Made by a program: the position numbers and the translations under genes. The notes beneath the pieces were generated by a model. It did not search any database. It was not told the DNA's origin and saw nothing but the letters and a program-made list of their open reading frames with translations. A stretch of DNA of 64,000 bases from Sorex araneus (Eukaryota; Chordata; Mammalia; Eulipotyphla; Soricidae), in NCBI RefSeq assembly GCF_027595985.1, contig NC_073303.1:184183470-184247469 (forward strand), written 5' to 3'. Position 1 is the first letter of the stretch. Every line of letters begins with the position of its first letter. Shown one piece after another: positions 24,075 to 36,068 of the stretch.

Positions 24075-24116
<42 letters not shown>
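24075..24116. repeat. (TG)n microsatellite
   Basis: About 19 TG units followed by TATATATC. Confidence 0.97.
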
Positions 24117-24118
<2 letters not shown>

Positions 24119-24262
24119 CTTTATGAATCACAGTGAGATACACAGTTACAAATTTGTTCATTATTGGGTTTCAGTCATGTAATGTTCCCTTCGCCAGTGT
24201 ACATTTCCCACCACCAATGTCCCCAGTTTCTTGCCTACCCACCCATCCTTAAAAAATGCTAC
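24117..24262 (-). mobile_element. Antisense L1-like 3' end
   Basis: TTTATGAATCACAGTGAGAT, ACACAGTTACAAATTTGTTC, TTCGCCAGTGTACATTTCCC and ACCACCAATGTCCCCAG match the reversed 3' terminus seen at 29.9 kb. Confidence 0.75.
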
Positions 24263-24355
24263 TTGTCATTGTCAAACTCTTAAAGATTAATCATTTGGAC
24301 AATCCCTTGTTCTTTAATCATTGGATTTCCTAAATTTAAAAAAATAAAATAGGGA

Positions 24356-24556
24356 TTGAAGAAACAGTACAGTGGGTATAATGCTTTCCTTGCACATGGC
24401 TGATGAATGTTCAATTGTTGGCTCATTTCATGGTACCTCAATCCTGTGGGAGTGATCCATCCATAATTACATATATATGTAATTATGCATGTAACAGGAA
24501 TTATTACTAAGCACAGCCAGGTGTGCCCTAGCCTCTCCAAAAAGAAAAAAAAATTG
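24356..24556 (+). mobile_element. Old short-form SINE with internal AT insertion
   Basis: GGGATTGAAGAAACAGTACA, AATGCTTTCCTTGCACATGG and the A-rich end CTCTCCAAAAAGAAAAAAAA mark a diverged forward copy. A TACATATATATGTA palindrome lies inside. Confidence 0.7.
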
Positions 24557-24796
24557 TAATTACAACCCCTCACCATCACATTCAATAGGTTTTTAATATT
24601 TACTGGGGAAGAAATGACAACTAATAAAGGTATATAGCAAGTTTGACCATGGATCAGAAAATATGCATGTTAATGTTTATCAATATAGATTTATAAATTT
24701 ATGCAGAGAGAACTCATATGTTTAGGGACATGTAGTTCCTAAATTTATAATATAAATTTTTTTGATATTGATTTTTGAGAAACTATTAATAACTTA

Positions 24797-25067
24797 CTCC
24801 GAGGAGAGCCCCACAGCCGAAGACCTCGGGAACCCAGTCATGCCATGCTCAAGGCCACTCCCCACATGTTCAGACAAGCCTCATCCATGAAGGAACCAGT
24901 AGAAGAACCCAGGTGTGCAGACCCGTGGCTGAGTTCTCCAAGCCTGTTTGGATTGGGACTGGGCCTCTTCTGCCCAGATCCCCCATTTTTCAGTAGCTTG
25001 GTAGCCACACCCACAAGCCGCCTCTGGCACTGTGTAATCGCATTAATGGCGAAGATCCAGAGGCTAT
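24797..25067 (+). mobile_element. 5' module of a (GAT)n-type element
   Basis: GAAGAACCCAGGTGTGCAGA, GGATTGGGACTGGGCCTCTT and GTAGCCACACCCACAAGC match the first part of the element at 19840. At 25068 it switches to GGTGATTCAATAAAAGAATA, the terminus of the L1-like elements, where the reference copy reads toward AAAACCAAGC. Confidence 0.8.
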
Positions 25068-25170
25068 GGTGATTCAATAAAAGAATAAAATTTTTAAAAA
25101 ATCAGAATTTGTAAAAAATTTCTAATAAATATTAAAAATATTTTAAAAATTATAAACCTGAAAAAAAAAA
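25068..25170 (+). mobile_element. L1-like terminal fragment with A-rich sequence
   Basis: GGTGATTCAATAAAAGAATA is the terminal motif of the L1-like elements, here followed by an A/T-rich run ending in A10. It separates two parts of a GAT-type element, suggesting an extremely 5'-truncated L1 insertion or a template switch. Confidence 0.6.
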
Positions 25171-25395
25171 GCTCCCAGAAGCGAATGAGGCCATACAATC
25201 TTTTATAGCCTAGTTCTCCCTTTCAGAGAACCTGGCAAGGTACCAAGAGCACCCTGCCTGCACAGTAGAGCCTGGCAATTTGATATTCCAAATACAGTAA
25301 CAATGATGGGTCTCATTTCCCTTACCCTGAAAGAACCTCCAATGTGGCACTGCTTGGAAGAACAAGTAAAGAGAAGCTGCTAAAATCTCACGGCT
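25171..25395 (+). mobile_element. (GAT)n-type element body, 3' end replaced
   Basis: GCTCCCAGAAGCGAATGAGG through CAGAGAACCTGGCAAGGTAC, CCCTTACCCTGAAAGAACCT and CTCACGGCTAGGACGA follow the reference at 19840. The RTE-type tail is missing, and an inverted long-form SINE begins directly. Confidence 0.8.
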
Positions 25396-25577
25396 AGGAC
25401 GAGACTTGTTACTGTTTTTGGCATATTGAATATGCCATGGGTAGTTTACCAGTCTCTTCCATGTGGGCGACATACTCTCAGAAGCTTGCCAGGCTCTCTG
25501 AGAGGGACGGAGAAATAAAACCCGGTTAGCCTCGGGCAAGGCAAATGCTCTACCAAATGTGATATCACTCCTGTGAT
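25396..25577 (-). mobile_element. Inverted long-form SINE without tail
   Basis: GACTTGTTACTGTTTTTGGC, GAATATGCCATGGGTAG and a reversed head (AAGGCAAATGCTCTACC, GATATCACTCC) lie head-to-head with the GAT-type body to the left. Confidence 0.82.
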
Positions 25578-25925
25578 CGTTTCGGCAGAAGGTATACTAA
25601 AATTGGACCGATACAAAGATTACCATGGCTTATGCACAAGAATGGCACACAAATTCTTGAAACAGAAAAAGGTGCTCCCTCAAAATTCCATCAAAATCAA
25701 AACTAGCACAAATAATGAGAAGAGAATTAGTCTGCAATATTTAAATAGGTTATATAGTAGGTCATTTGGATCGTGTAAAGGAAGCAATCCATATAATCAA
25801 CATTCATAAAATAATGTGAAGGAGATTTCCCAGTATTTTTCAATTATACAAACCATTTAGTTATTTTTATTAATAACATGTTCTTTCAATATATTTAAAG
25901 TTTTACTTCTAAAACTGTTTGAAAT

Positions 25926-26110
25926 TGGGTCTGGAGGAATAGTACAGAGGGTAGGGTATTTACCTTGCACGTGGCCAACTAGGATTCAATTCCCAGCATC
26001 CCATATTGTCCTCCGTGCACCGCCAGGAGTGATTCCTGAGAGCAGAGCCAGGAGTCAGCCCTTAGCATTGCTGGGTGTGACCCCCAAAAAAGCCAAAAAA
26101 AAAATAAAAA
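25926..26110 (+). mobile_element. A-tailed SINE (short form) with TSD
   Basis: GGAGGAATAGTACAGAGGG head, TTACCTTGCACGTGGCC, GCATCCCATATTGTCCTCCG, CAGAGCCAGGAGTCAGCCC and an A-rich tail. A perfect 10-bp TSD, TGTTTGAAAT, lies at 25916-25925 and 26111-26120. Confidence 0.93.
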
Positions 26111-26120
26111 TGTTTGAAAT

Positions 26121-28564
26121 ATATTTTATAGTAAAATAAACTTAAAAATGTAACCTCAAAAGAGCTACACTTTCTGGCCAATAGAAAAATAATAAAATAC
26201 AACTAAAAAATATACATAAAGTTCCTGAAAGATATGTTTTGTTTGTCAAATCTATCCACGTAGGTTTTACAAAATTTGTTTTGGTTGAAAATACTCAGTG
26301 GACTTTTTTTTTTATTCTGAGTAATATTAATCTCTCTCATGAATACTTTTTACACATGTATATTTAATAATGTTTTGAATTCATGGGGGCACTGTTCAGT
26401 CAAGTTCTGGTTTCTTGAAATACTGAAAGCTAAATGGACAGCACTTACTGAAAATAAGACTGACATCACCAGCCCATTCCACACACCATATGTCACCAAA
26501 TAGCCTCTACTCTCTGCCAAGATGTAACTCAAATCAGTGACCTAGAAATAAAAGACTACATAACCCATTACCAATCAATCCCCTGAGCCATTCAGTCTCT
26601 AGTCTGTAATATTTTAATAAATCATTTCCGTTTATATTGATGAGTTGTTAATGCAAATTGTAAGTAAAAGGACAGTTGGCTTTTATTAGCAAAGACATGC
26701 ATATATAATATAATACACCAAAAATTCTATGTCCTATGCTCAATATAATACAATAGGAAGCACTCACTAGATGAAAATAGGAATTTCTATAAGTTATGAA
26801 AATTTAATGCATGTTTTTACTTTTTAGGTGGTAATAATTTGAAATAATTAGCAATAACAGATAGAATTGATAAATTTTATTTCTATCCACATTTGTTTTT
26901 TGAATTTATACAATTTGTACTAATTAATAGCAAGAATTCCTAATGTGGAAAGACTTTAACAGCTTTTATATATAGGTAAATTTAATCTTGTTTGGTTTTA
27001 ATTCACAACTCTAGATGTGTAATGTGTACACATCATTTGATTCTGTCCCTATTACTCGACTGTTTTCTTTTAAATTTGCAGCATCATTCATATAATTAGA
27101 GCGATAGTGACACAAATTAGTAATCAGCATTTGAGAGATTTTAAGGGAAGTTATTATTAAATTACGTCTTTCATCTCACTCAAATCCTGCATTCAAGTAG
27201 AAAGCAAATTAATCTCTCATTCTCTATCATTTGAGCTACTTTTTCTTGATGAAGTATAAAATTGGACTTTTTATGATAAATGACATAATATGTATGGCTA
27301 TCTGAATATTTGCAATAATGTCTTCCAAAAACTTGTTTATGAATTAATATCAATTCAATTAAAATTGTATTAAGTATTACTTTTTAAATAGTGATAAGTT
27401 TAGTATTACATGGATAAGTTAGCAAGAGTTCTCTTTTTTAAAAATTATATTTATATTTCATTTACTTGTTTCTATCAAGAATCAAAAATGATTATTCCTT
27501 GTTAAACTTACAGAGAATAAGATGCAAATTTTAGAAATCTGCTCTACTTTAGTCAAGCTTTGTTGATGGATAGGAGGTGACAATACCATAATAAGATTTT
27601 TAAAATTGAGTACATTGTAATTTAGAGGTAATAACAATAAAAATAGTTGTTTGATCAAAACATTTTATTGTCAAAGAAAAATTTTATAAATGTACTATGG
27701 CAGTTTCTTATGAGTTTCATAATCTACATTAAAATGATTCTGAGATTCTATAGTAAAAATTTTGTTTTATTTTTCTAAAGTTTTTCAAACAAAAAACAGT
27801 TTTTAGGGAAAACTTACAGTACAATGAATATCACTCTTTTATAGAATAATAGAAACACTGAGCTAAACACATTCTAATTTTTTTTTAGAATTTCTAGTCA
27901 TTGACTTAAATAAATTATTCCAGCTTAATGTTTTTATTACAAATAATGCATTAACATCTGCACAATTTTATATCATTACATTTATCGAAAGTGGTACTTA
28001 TCGGGACACAATCTAAATTATGACTGAACATTGACATATGAACAAAACCACCAGCTTATTTATAAACAGAAAAGTTTGATATACTAATGTGGATAAAGTC
28101 CTCAATATATGATGTCTATAATAGTCATGCCAATATTAACTAGAAACTTACTAACAATGCAAATCCTTTCTTAAAACATTATTCACCCATTCTCCCTTTT
28201 GCTTTCTTTCATTATTTACTGTTGTTGTAGATGATAATCTGACTCATACACTCACTAACCGTAAAATGTATTTTCCTGTAGTATTTGCTAGAGTTTAGTC
28301 ATAAATCTAATTTTGCTACTTACATACTTTGCTGCAGGGATCACCAAAGGTTGCACTTGTTTAATTATGGTTCTTGCACACATACTTACGAGGGACCACT
28401 CCTTTCTTTAGCAGTGATGCTTATACACATTCTGGTTGTACTGCTTGCCAGTGGTTTCTGTGGTACTCGTGCTAGCCAGGAGTTGCACTTCCTGACCATA
28501 GAGCATGAACACTTTTTTAGTTGTGACAATCCTTGGAGGTCACGCACCTTTTTTTTTTCTGACA
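26121..28564. other. Long AT-rich stretch, no feature recognised
   Basis: About 2.4 kb without a gene or assignable repeat. A stretch near 28330-28500 is less AT-rich but not identifiable. Confidence 0.5.
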
Positions 28565-28740
28565 CTCTTACATAGCTAGAGCTAAAAATTATTAATGGAG
28601 CTGAAGATCATAGAAAGTAGAGCTGTCAGGATCAAACAAACTCCGTGTGTATTGTGGAGTTTGATCACGTATTAGACTCATAGCCTTAGACTGGCAAGAC
28701 AAATGTTCTAAGCTATCAAGCTATTCCTGTCGGTCCAACA
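28565..28740 (-). mobile_element. Possible very old tRNA-SINE
   Basis: GGAGCTGAAGATCATAGAAA, TGTCAGGATCAAAC and ACTGGCAAGACAAATGTTCT loosely follow a reversed SINE body and head. Weak. Confidence 0.4.
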
Positions 28741-29019
28741 ATGAAAATTCTTATGCTTATGCCCTGCAAAGACTTGGAAAATCAGACATTCTAAATGGAA
28801 GACCTAGTGGTATGCACTTTAATACCTTAATAATACCTTCTGAATGATAATAATGCTAAAGTTTGAGGATTACTGCTTAAAGTTGATTTTCATTAAGGAA
28901 GCTTCTCCCTTAAAAAAATTAATATCTAGGTCTTCTGCGCAAAACAAATAGATTAGAACACAGGTATGAGGATCTAAATGTTCTCGTCATTGGAAAGTTC
29001 TTGATCTTCCAAACTGAGG

Positions 29020-29112
29020 AATGGTGATATGGCTCAGTGCCAGGATGCTTTTACCTTTGTTATGAGAGCTCTGAGTTTGATCCCCAGTATCAGAAAATCA
29101 AAGCCACACAAA
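29020..29112 (+). mobile_element. Old tRNA-SINE head fragment
   Basis: ATGGTGATATGGCTCAGTGC, GAGCTCTGAGTTTGATCCCC and AGTATCAGAAAATCAAAGCC keep the order of A box, B box and post-head sequence. Confidence 0.55.
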
Positions 29113-29493
29113 GCAATACTTCCTTCCTTCCAAGGTTGAGAATCACAGGTCTTCATGATAGCTCTATCCACAGTAAGGATGGGAAAGTCTTGTAAAGATA
29201 AGGACTCACCAGGAAATAACTTCACAGCTGACTTACCTATTAGGTAAACAGAATAACTCACAATGTTCCCAATGAAGAAATTGAACTCTCCATTCACTGC
29301 TGTTAAAGTGAAAGATTTCTTGAAATTAATTTTTGCTAGTAAATTAGGAGACTTGGGATGAGTTATTCTGATGCAGTAGGTTCATGGAACTAGCAAGAGA
29401 GCAGGCAGTGGTAGTTCACCCATGACCACCCACGTCACACTGGACAGGGATGGAGGACAACCACTAGAGGAAGGGTGAGTACCTGGAGCCATA

Positions 29494-29842
29494 TGAAAAG
29501 ACAAGACAGACAAAGACAAGACAAACTCTTCAGGAGCTTCTGCAAGAAGAAGAGTCAATTTATTGCAATCAGATTTAGGTTTATATACCTAAACATAAAA
29601 GGGGGAGCAATGGGTGAACACCTTTGGTGTGCGGGAGGGATTTCCCACACAAGTGATTGAACATGGTGTTCTGGTTCCTTAGTCTCCCAGACTAGCTGGT
29701 AACTAACTTGATCAATGGTCCCTGATGTTTTGTTGTAGTCATAGTGACAAGACATTGCATTCAGCTGTTTGAGGCAGAGGGAAGAGTAGCTTCCAGGAAG
29801 CCAAGAGGGTCCTGTCATTCCACCACTTTGGCCAAGGTTCAG
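29494..29842 (-). mobile_element. LTR-like block
   Basis: In minus-strand order, a leucine/proline-coding-like U3 is followed by GGTATATAAACC (TATA) and then TGCAATAAATTGACTC (polyadenylation signal) before a TCTTGTCTTTGTCTGTCTTG stretch ending TTTTCA. Spacing of promoter, poly(A) signal and end fits an LTR. The outer ends are tentative and no TSD was found. It abuts the antisense L1 end at 29855. Confidence 0.68.
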
Positions 29843-29854
29843 GGGTTTACCCTT

Positions 29855-30300
29855 TTTGTTTATTAAATCACTGTGAGACACAGTTACAAAGCTTTCATGT
29901 TTGCGTTTCCATTATACAATGATCAAACACCCATTCCTCCACCAGTGTACATTCTCCACCACCAATGTTCCCAATATACTCTCTGTTCCAACCCTCCCCC
30001 TGCCTCCATGGAAAACAATTTCCCCCATACTCTCTCTCTACTTTTCGGCATTATGGTCTGCAATACAGATAGTGAGAGGTTATCACGTATGGTCCTTTAT
30101 CTACTTTCAGCAAACATCTCCAATACCAAACGATCCCTCTAACTGTCATTGTCATTTGCTTTGGGGGCAGGCTTTGAGGATTGGAGTGGAATAATTCAGA
30201 ATACGGTGGTGGGAAAGTGCAATTGCGATGGGATTGGTCTTGGAATATTGAATGCAATCAATTATTGTAAACAATTTTATACAAATTAAATTTTATAAAA
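29855..30300 (-). mobile_element. Antisense L1-like 3' region
   Basis: TTATTAAATCACTGTGAGAC, ACAGTTACAAAGCTTTCATG, CCTCCACCAGTGTACATTCT and CCACCACCAATGTTCCCAAT match the reversed 3' terminus. The rest to about 30300 is taken as the same element with less certainty. Confidence 0.72.
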
Positions 30301-31629
30301 ACAAAAAAAACTGTTGTAAATTGCCTTAAAGAAAGAAGACTCGTCATATTTATGGTCATGTCCAGATATAAGCATTTAATTACATAAATGTACCTTTACT
30401 ATATTTTACAGCTCTGTATCAGCTTTTCATCATAAGTCCAGTTTCTTGACTTCATATACATATGAGCTATACCTCAAAAATATAGAAGACAATTTACTAA
30501 AAAAATGAAACTAAACATGTTTAAGTATGACGTTATTACCTAAGGATTATCCTAGGCAGAAGTTGATTGTGTCCAGTTTGATGAATTTACAAATAAATCT
30601 AATGCTATTAATACATGTGCAATACTTTACATATATTAAAGTATTCAAATCAATTGCACAATTACTTAGCAAAAATTGTCAGAAATTAGTTATACTCTAC
30701 TTAGCTCGGTGAAAAACTGACCATTGCTTTCTATGTTGTGAAACTCTATACCAGGGCTTAATGGTTCTAGGGTGATAAAACAATCCTACACGCTTTCCTC
30801 TAAAAAATTTTTTGATCATCTTGATTAACAGATTAGCATCGCAAGCAATACAAAGTAAATTATTATGTTTTGCTTTCATCTGGGTAAAGGAAGAAGTATT
30901 GACAGGAAATTTTAGACATGATCTGAGTTTGCAAAGTTTAGGGCAAAATAAATTCAAATAAGCACGGAATTCTAGTAGGTACTACTTTCTTATGTAGGCT
31001 ACCCACAGATAACTAAGAAACCACTAGATATGTGTCCTGGGAGTGTCCAACTGAATAAACAGAAGGAAATTGAGTGTCCCAGATTTGTCACAATTCTAAT
31101 TGAGGGTTGTGGATTACAGGATGAGGGAATTAGAAAGATCCATATGGTGAGTGGGCTGAGAAACAGAATTCACAAAATGAGAGTGGAATATCCTCTGTGA
31201 AAGAAAGAAATCACATTAGAGAAAAAAAAATAATGAGAATATTTTCAAGGAAATAAGGGCTAACTAGTAAGTCCCTCAATGGCAAAAAATAATTTTGGCA
31301 ATGATAATAACATCAGTTATTAATTCAAACACACAGATATATGTCCTGGAATTGACCAACTGAACAAACAGAAGATAATTGCGTCTGCTAGATTGAATAT
31401 GAGGGTATTATTTGCCACAAAGAGAAAATCAATGAGTTGAATTCATACTATTACCTAAATTATTGCATAAAAATTTCATCAATGCTCATATTTCCTGGAC
31501 ATAAAATAAAATAATTCATGTGAATTCTCAGTACTTGATAAAATGGAATGAAGTTCTTTATTCCTTAAATATAGGCTACATATAGTTATCTGCTTACAAT
31601 GTTCTATTTCAATTCATTTAAATATTTTT
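30301..31629. other. AT-rich DNA; weak internal repeat
   Basis: No gene seen. ATATGTGTCCTGGGAGTGTC CAACTGAATAAACAGAAG near 31030-31065 recurs in diverged form near 31338-31370, an old local duplication about 300 bp apart. Confidence 0.5.
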
Positions 31630-32088
31630 AAATGTTTTAAAATTTTTAATTGAATTGCCATGGGTTACAATAGTACAAAGATATTTGTTATTGAGTTTGA
31701 GGCATATATTGTTCTAGCACCAATCCTTTCACCAGTGTTCATTACCCTCTACCAGTGACCTCAGTTTCATTCCCACCTTCAGCCTGCTATCCAGGTAAGC
31801 ACTCTCTCCCTCCCCCACTGCCTAGTGTTCCCATCCCTAATTTATCCCACTAATCCCTGACCTAATCACAAGCTTCCTAATGAAGACCAGATCTCTTGCT
31901 CTACGTTTCTACTGCCATTAGACACTTGAAATTCACCTACAATGTTTTGTTATATCCTGCATACGAGGCAGGTCATTCTGAGTTTGTTCCTTTCTCTCTA
32001 ACTGATTTCACTCAACATGATACTCTTCAGATCCAACCATATTTCAGGAAATTGCATGACTTTATTATTATTTTCTCATAGCTGAGTA
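31630..32088 (-). mobile_element. Antisense L1 3' region, right part of a split copy
   Basis: TTTCACCAGTGTTCATTACC, ACTGATTTCACTCAACATGA and TTTTCTCATAGCTGAGTAG follow the reversed 3' region of mammalian L1. The element continues at 32341 after a SINE insertion. Confidence 0.75.
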
Positions 32089-32340
32089 GGGCTGGCGTGA
32101 TAGCACAGAGGCAGGGCTTTTTTGCCTTGCACACAGCTGATCCAAGTTCGATACCTCCGCCCCTCTTGGAGAGCCCGGCAAGCTACTGAGAGTATCTCGC
32201 CAGCACGTCAGAGCCTGGCAAGCTACCCATGGTGTATTCGATAAGCCCAAAACAGTAACAATAAGTTTCACAGTGGAGATGTTACTGGTGCCTGCTCAAG
32301 CAAATTGATGAGCAAGGGGATGACAGTAACAGTGACAGTG
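32089..32340 (+). mobile_element. RTE-tailed SINE nested in L1
   Basis: GGGCTGGCGTGATAGCACAG head, AAGTTCGATACCTCC B-box region, GAGCCCGGCAAGCTACTGAG body and tail GAGATGTTACTGGTGCCTGC to CAGTGACAGTG. It interrupts an antisense L1 between GCTGAGTAG and the ATATATACCATAGTTTC segment. Confidence 0.93.
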
Positions 32341-32770
32341 ATAATGTAATGTCCCAATTGGTATATATACCATAGTTTCTTTATCCAGTCATCTGTTCAT
32401 TGCCATTGGGGTTGTTTCCATAGTAATTTTTCTGCATTGTTATTTTAGGCTCTTGGGGTTTATTTCCAGGAGTGGAACTGCTTGGTCATATGGAAACTCA
32501 ATTTCTAGATTTTGAGGAATGTCTTCCAAAAAGGTTAGAATCAGTCAACATTCCCAACAGCAGTGAATAAGGTTCCTTTTATGCCTCACATTCTCACGAA
32601 CACTGATTGTTGTTCTTTTAGGTGAGTGAGGTGATATTTCTTTGTTCTGATTTATACTTCCCTGATGAATAGTGGATATAAGTATTTTTTCATATGTCTT
32701 TTGGCCATTTCTATTTCTTCTTTGGAGAAGTTCCTATTTATCTCTTTTCCCCACATCCCAATTATTTTAC
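32341..32770 (-). mobile_element. Antisense L1 3' region, continuation
   Basis: TATATACCATAGTTTCTTTA, GTTTCCATAGTAATTTTTCT, GGTCATATGGAAACTC, AACATTCCCAACAGCAGTG and GTCTTTTGGCCATTTCTAT are in the standard order of a reversed L1 3' region. Confidence 0.82.
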
Positions 32771-34716
32771 AGTTGCATAAGGTCTTTTTCCCCTTCTGTG
32801 GTCTAACATATTCCACCATGAGGAATACTGAGACATATTCCCCATTAAGACATAAAAATCAGACATAAAAAAATTTTAGATGCATATCTTTGGATAAAGT
32901 ATCCAAAGCTATTTTGGGGATAGAATTTAAGTTTACAGAACCATGGTTATAGTTTTTGATATAACACATCTGGCACTGCAAATCTTAAATATCAATTTAT
33001 GAGGGCTATTTTTTCATTCAGTAAACTTAAATGTTTTTAAATGAACATTTTCTTATTTTTAACTGCAGAATGTTTGGGTATATTGAAAGTAAAGAGATAA
33101 TTGTGGATAGCTACGAAATATTAGCTCAAATAAGAAATTTGAAAGGGTTTTATGATGCATGTATACTAATGTCTTTGAAAGTTCAAAGAGAATGTAAGTT
33201 AAAATAATGCTATAAATCATTTTATTTTTAAAATCAAATTTGCATCTTGAAGTAAATTTTGTTAAATTTATTTTAAGGGAAATATATGATACTATTTCAA
33301 AATCTGCTCATTAATAAATTTATTTATTGATATGGTTCATATATAAATAATAAACATTAGCCCCCCAAAGGTATGCTATATTACAAGTTGAAATAAAAAC
33401 TCCGGCGGTAGAAGTTTAAGAGATTACACATGGTATATGTGGGTATTTTTATATAAATATACTAACTCTTCTTCCCTATAATGAAACTGGTAATAAATAT
33501 AAAAATAAACCTTTACTGTTGTTCCCATTGTTTTGATGCCAAATAATAATGCTCTTATATTTTAGTTTCAAAATACTATTTTTTTTATTGTTAGGCTTGG
33601 GGCTTCTTGGATTCTGTTCTTTATCCCAATAGCATAAAATTCAAATACTGAAACATGTCCAATTTATGACTTAGCCTAAATCATGTAAATAATTTGCCTA
33701 GTATAGCCTTAAGCTCTTCTGTTTCATCCAAAATAAATTAACAACTGTATATAGCTTTCCACTAATTGATCATGACATTATATTATTGGAGCCAATCTCT
33801 CATCAACTATTCCACACTTCTTATCTTCACCTCAAGTTCAACTTGGAAAGTTTAATACCAAATTAGGGTAGTAGTCCACTCAGGAAGATTAAACTTCATA
33901 TACGCATTGTAAGATGAATAAAATGTCAGGTAAGAGAATGTAAGCATTAGCACATTGATGTTCAAATAGCAAGTAATCAGTAAAACCTCACAGAATGAAT
34001 GGAGGGTTAAACTGGAAACACTAGCTGGAAATTGAGGAAGTATTACTCTAAATAATATTAATGACTCATACTTCAGGATAAATATTATCACTCAACGGCA
34101 ATTGTATCCCATGAAAGTACATTTTGATTTTAATACACATGAAACTCACTCTACTGCACTTTATGTGGGTTTTTAATATGAAGTTTATTATCTTTTTTTA
34201 GGGTTATTTACTTGCCTTACTCCCTTCTCTGCTTAACTTTAGCAAAAGCATGAAAAAGAAAATTTCTAGTGGTTTTGGGGATGTACACTTCTTTTTTTTT
34301 TTTTTTGCTTGATTCCAACTATGATCTTAACATATACTGTAAAACACTCATAGTTTAAGTATATCTAATATAGTTATCATAAGTAGAGTAGTTTCCCCCT
34401 TGAGACTTGTAACACCATTTGATTTAATTAAACTCATCAAATTAAAGCAAATGGTAGTGTAATCCCGAGAGTGATATGTATTCCATTTATGGAAACTGCC
34501 ATTGGACTGCAAGATTGCTGACACACTACATTTGAAATAGCTTCAGATGTCACTTTTAAAGAGGAGATTTAATTATGCTACAAATATAACTGCTGAAAAT
34601 TTTAGTTTTTGTTAATTCAAAATGTTATTTATTTAACATAAATTAGCTTGTACTTTCTGTTTTTTTTTTCTACTCTATTTAACATAGGATTCCATACATA
34701 AATATTAAATGTAAGC
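32771..34716. other. Long AT-rich stretch, no feature recognised
   Basis: About 1.9 kb with no supportable gene. A T15 run lies near 34292-34306. Confidence 0.5.
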
Positions 34717-35221
34717 TGTCAGGGTCCTGGCCAGTGGAACCCGGCACACTGGTACGATTCCGGTATGATCCCCCGAAGTCACGGGACTTACTCCCTATAG
34801 GAGAGGGAGTGGGAAGGGGGAGAAGTCTCTGCCCAGCCCCGTTACGCACTGCGGGTTCCTGCCACCACCACCAACAAAGAACATTGCAGGGAGGGGGGGA
34901 GGCTGGAGGTCAAGCAGCTCTCTATTGGCTCTCACACAGGAATTTTTATACATATATTTGGCAGGGGGATTTCACACGTATAGCACGTTCACCTCGTTGG
35001 GTTCAGCACATCTGTCAGTTAATGATCTACATATCCCGCTTTCAGGGCCGGTTGTATCAGCACTGGTAGATGTTAACTGGCACATCGCTCATCCTCAGTC
35101 AGAGTGCCTATGTGTGCAAAGTGATGGAGCAAGCCCGTGGGCCGCAATAAACAGGGCCGGCTCTTGCGTCCAGGGCAGGGGATTTGGTGAAAGTTCCAGG
35201 CTGGCTGCTGAGACCCCAACA
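34717..35221 (-). mobile_element. Solo LTR with near-perfect 6-bp TSD
   Basis: On the minus strand it begins TGTTGGGGTCTCAGC and ends GGACCCTGACA, so the ends form an imperfect inverted repeat. It is 505 bp long. It carries a TATA-like TATGTATAAAAATTCC on the minus strand. Flanks are GTAAGC (34711-34716) and GTGAGC (35222-35227), 6 bp with one difference. A 6-bp TSD is typical of class II (betaretrovirus-like) ERVs. No internal region is attached. Confidence 0.88.
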
Positions 35222-35242
35222 GTGAGCAGGTTGAAAATGTGC

Positions 35243-35376
35243 TGTGCTCAGAACTTATTCTGGCTCTTTACTCAGAAATCATTCCTGGTAGGCCAGGGGG
35301 TGGGGGTGGGGGCATTGGGGCATATGGCTGGTGTGCAAGGCAAATGCCCTACTTACTGTACTGTCTCTCCAGCCAT
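35243..35376 (-). mobile_element. Short-form SINE, diverged
   Basis: GTGCTCAGAACTTATTCTGG, TTACTCAGAAATCATTCCTG, GTGCAAGGCAAATGCCCTAC and CTGTCTCTCCAGCC. A G-rich expansion (GGGGGTGGGGGTGGGGGC type) interrupts the middle. Confidence 0.78.
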
Positions 35377-35812
35377 GTATATCTACTTTTAAAAAATATT
35401 GTCTAAAGTCTTTTGATATACTACAGTTGTAGAGTTGACTACTTGTGATAGATTCCATGGCCGATCAAATTTAAAATCCTTTACTATTTGATCCTTAGAA
35501 GAAACATGTGTGATGGAAGATAATTAACTATGATAAGAGGCAATGTATAGAACTTGTGGAAAAAATCATATTAAATGTGGATAATTGAATGGCTTTAGAA
35601 GTGATAGATATGTCAAAATATTAAAGATCTTTTCTTTTCTGACTTGATTTTTTGTAGTAAAATAGGACTTAAGTTGTATTTCTGTTTGATGCTATTTCTA
35701 GTACATTTTTCTTTGACAAGTTCTAATATCTAAAAGAAATTAACAACAAAATAGCCCTCTACCCATATGTAAGATAATCTGCCCTCTATAGAAGTTATAT
35801 AGATACTACATA

Positions 35813-36068
35813 TTAGCACAGCGGGTAGGGCATTTGCATTGTTCACGGCCGACCCAGGTTCGATTTCTCTGTCCCTGTCAGAGAGCCCAGAAAGCTACTG
35901 AGAGTATCTCGCCAGCAGGAAAGAGTCTGGCAAGCTACCTGTGGCATATTTGGTATGCCAAAAACAGTATCAACAAGTCTTACAATGGTCTCACAATGGA
36001 GATGTTACTGGTACATGAATAAGCAAATTGATGAGCAATGGGATGACAGTGATACAGAGATACAGTGA
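35813..36068 (+). mobile_element. RTE-tailed SINE, slightly 5'-truncated
   Basis: Starts at TTAGCACAGCGGGTAGGGC, so the first bases of the head are missing. B box AGGTTCGATTTC, two body motifs, and a tail with a GTCTTACAATG/GTCTCACAATG duplication. Ends GATACAGAGATACAGTG. Confidence 0.92.

Noticed and set aside
34734-35392. Open frames of 111 and 155 codons
   Set aside because: They lie inside the minus-strand LTR and the adjoining SINE, on the wrong strand for any retroviral gene.
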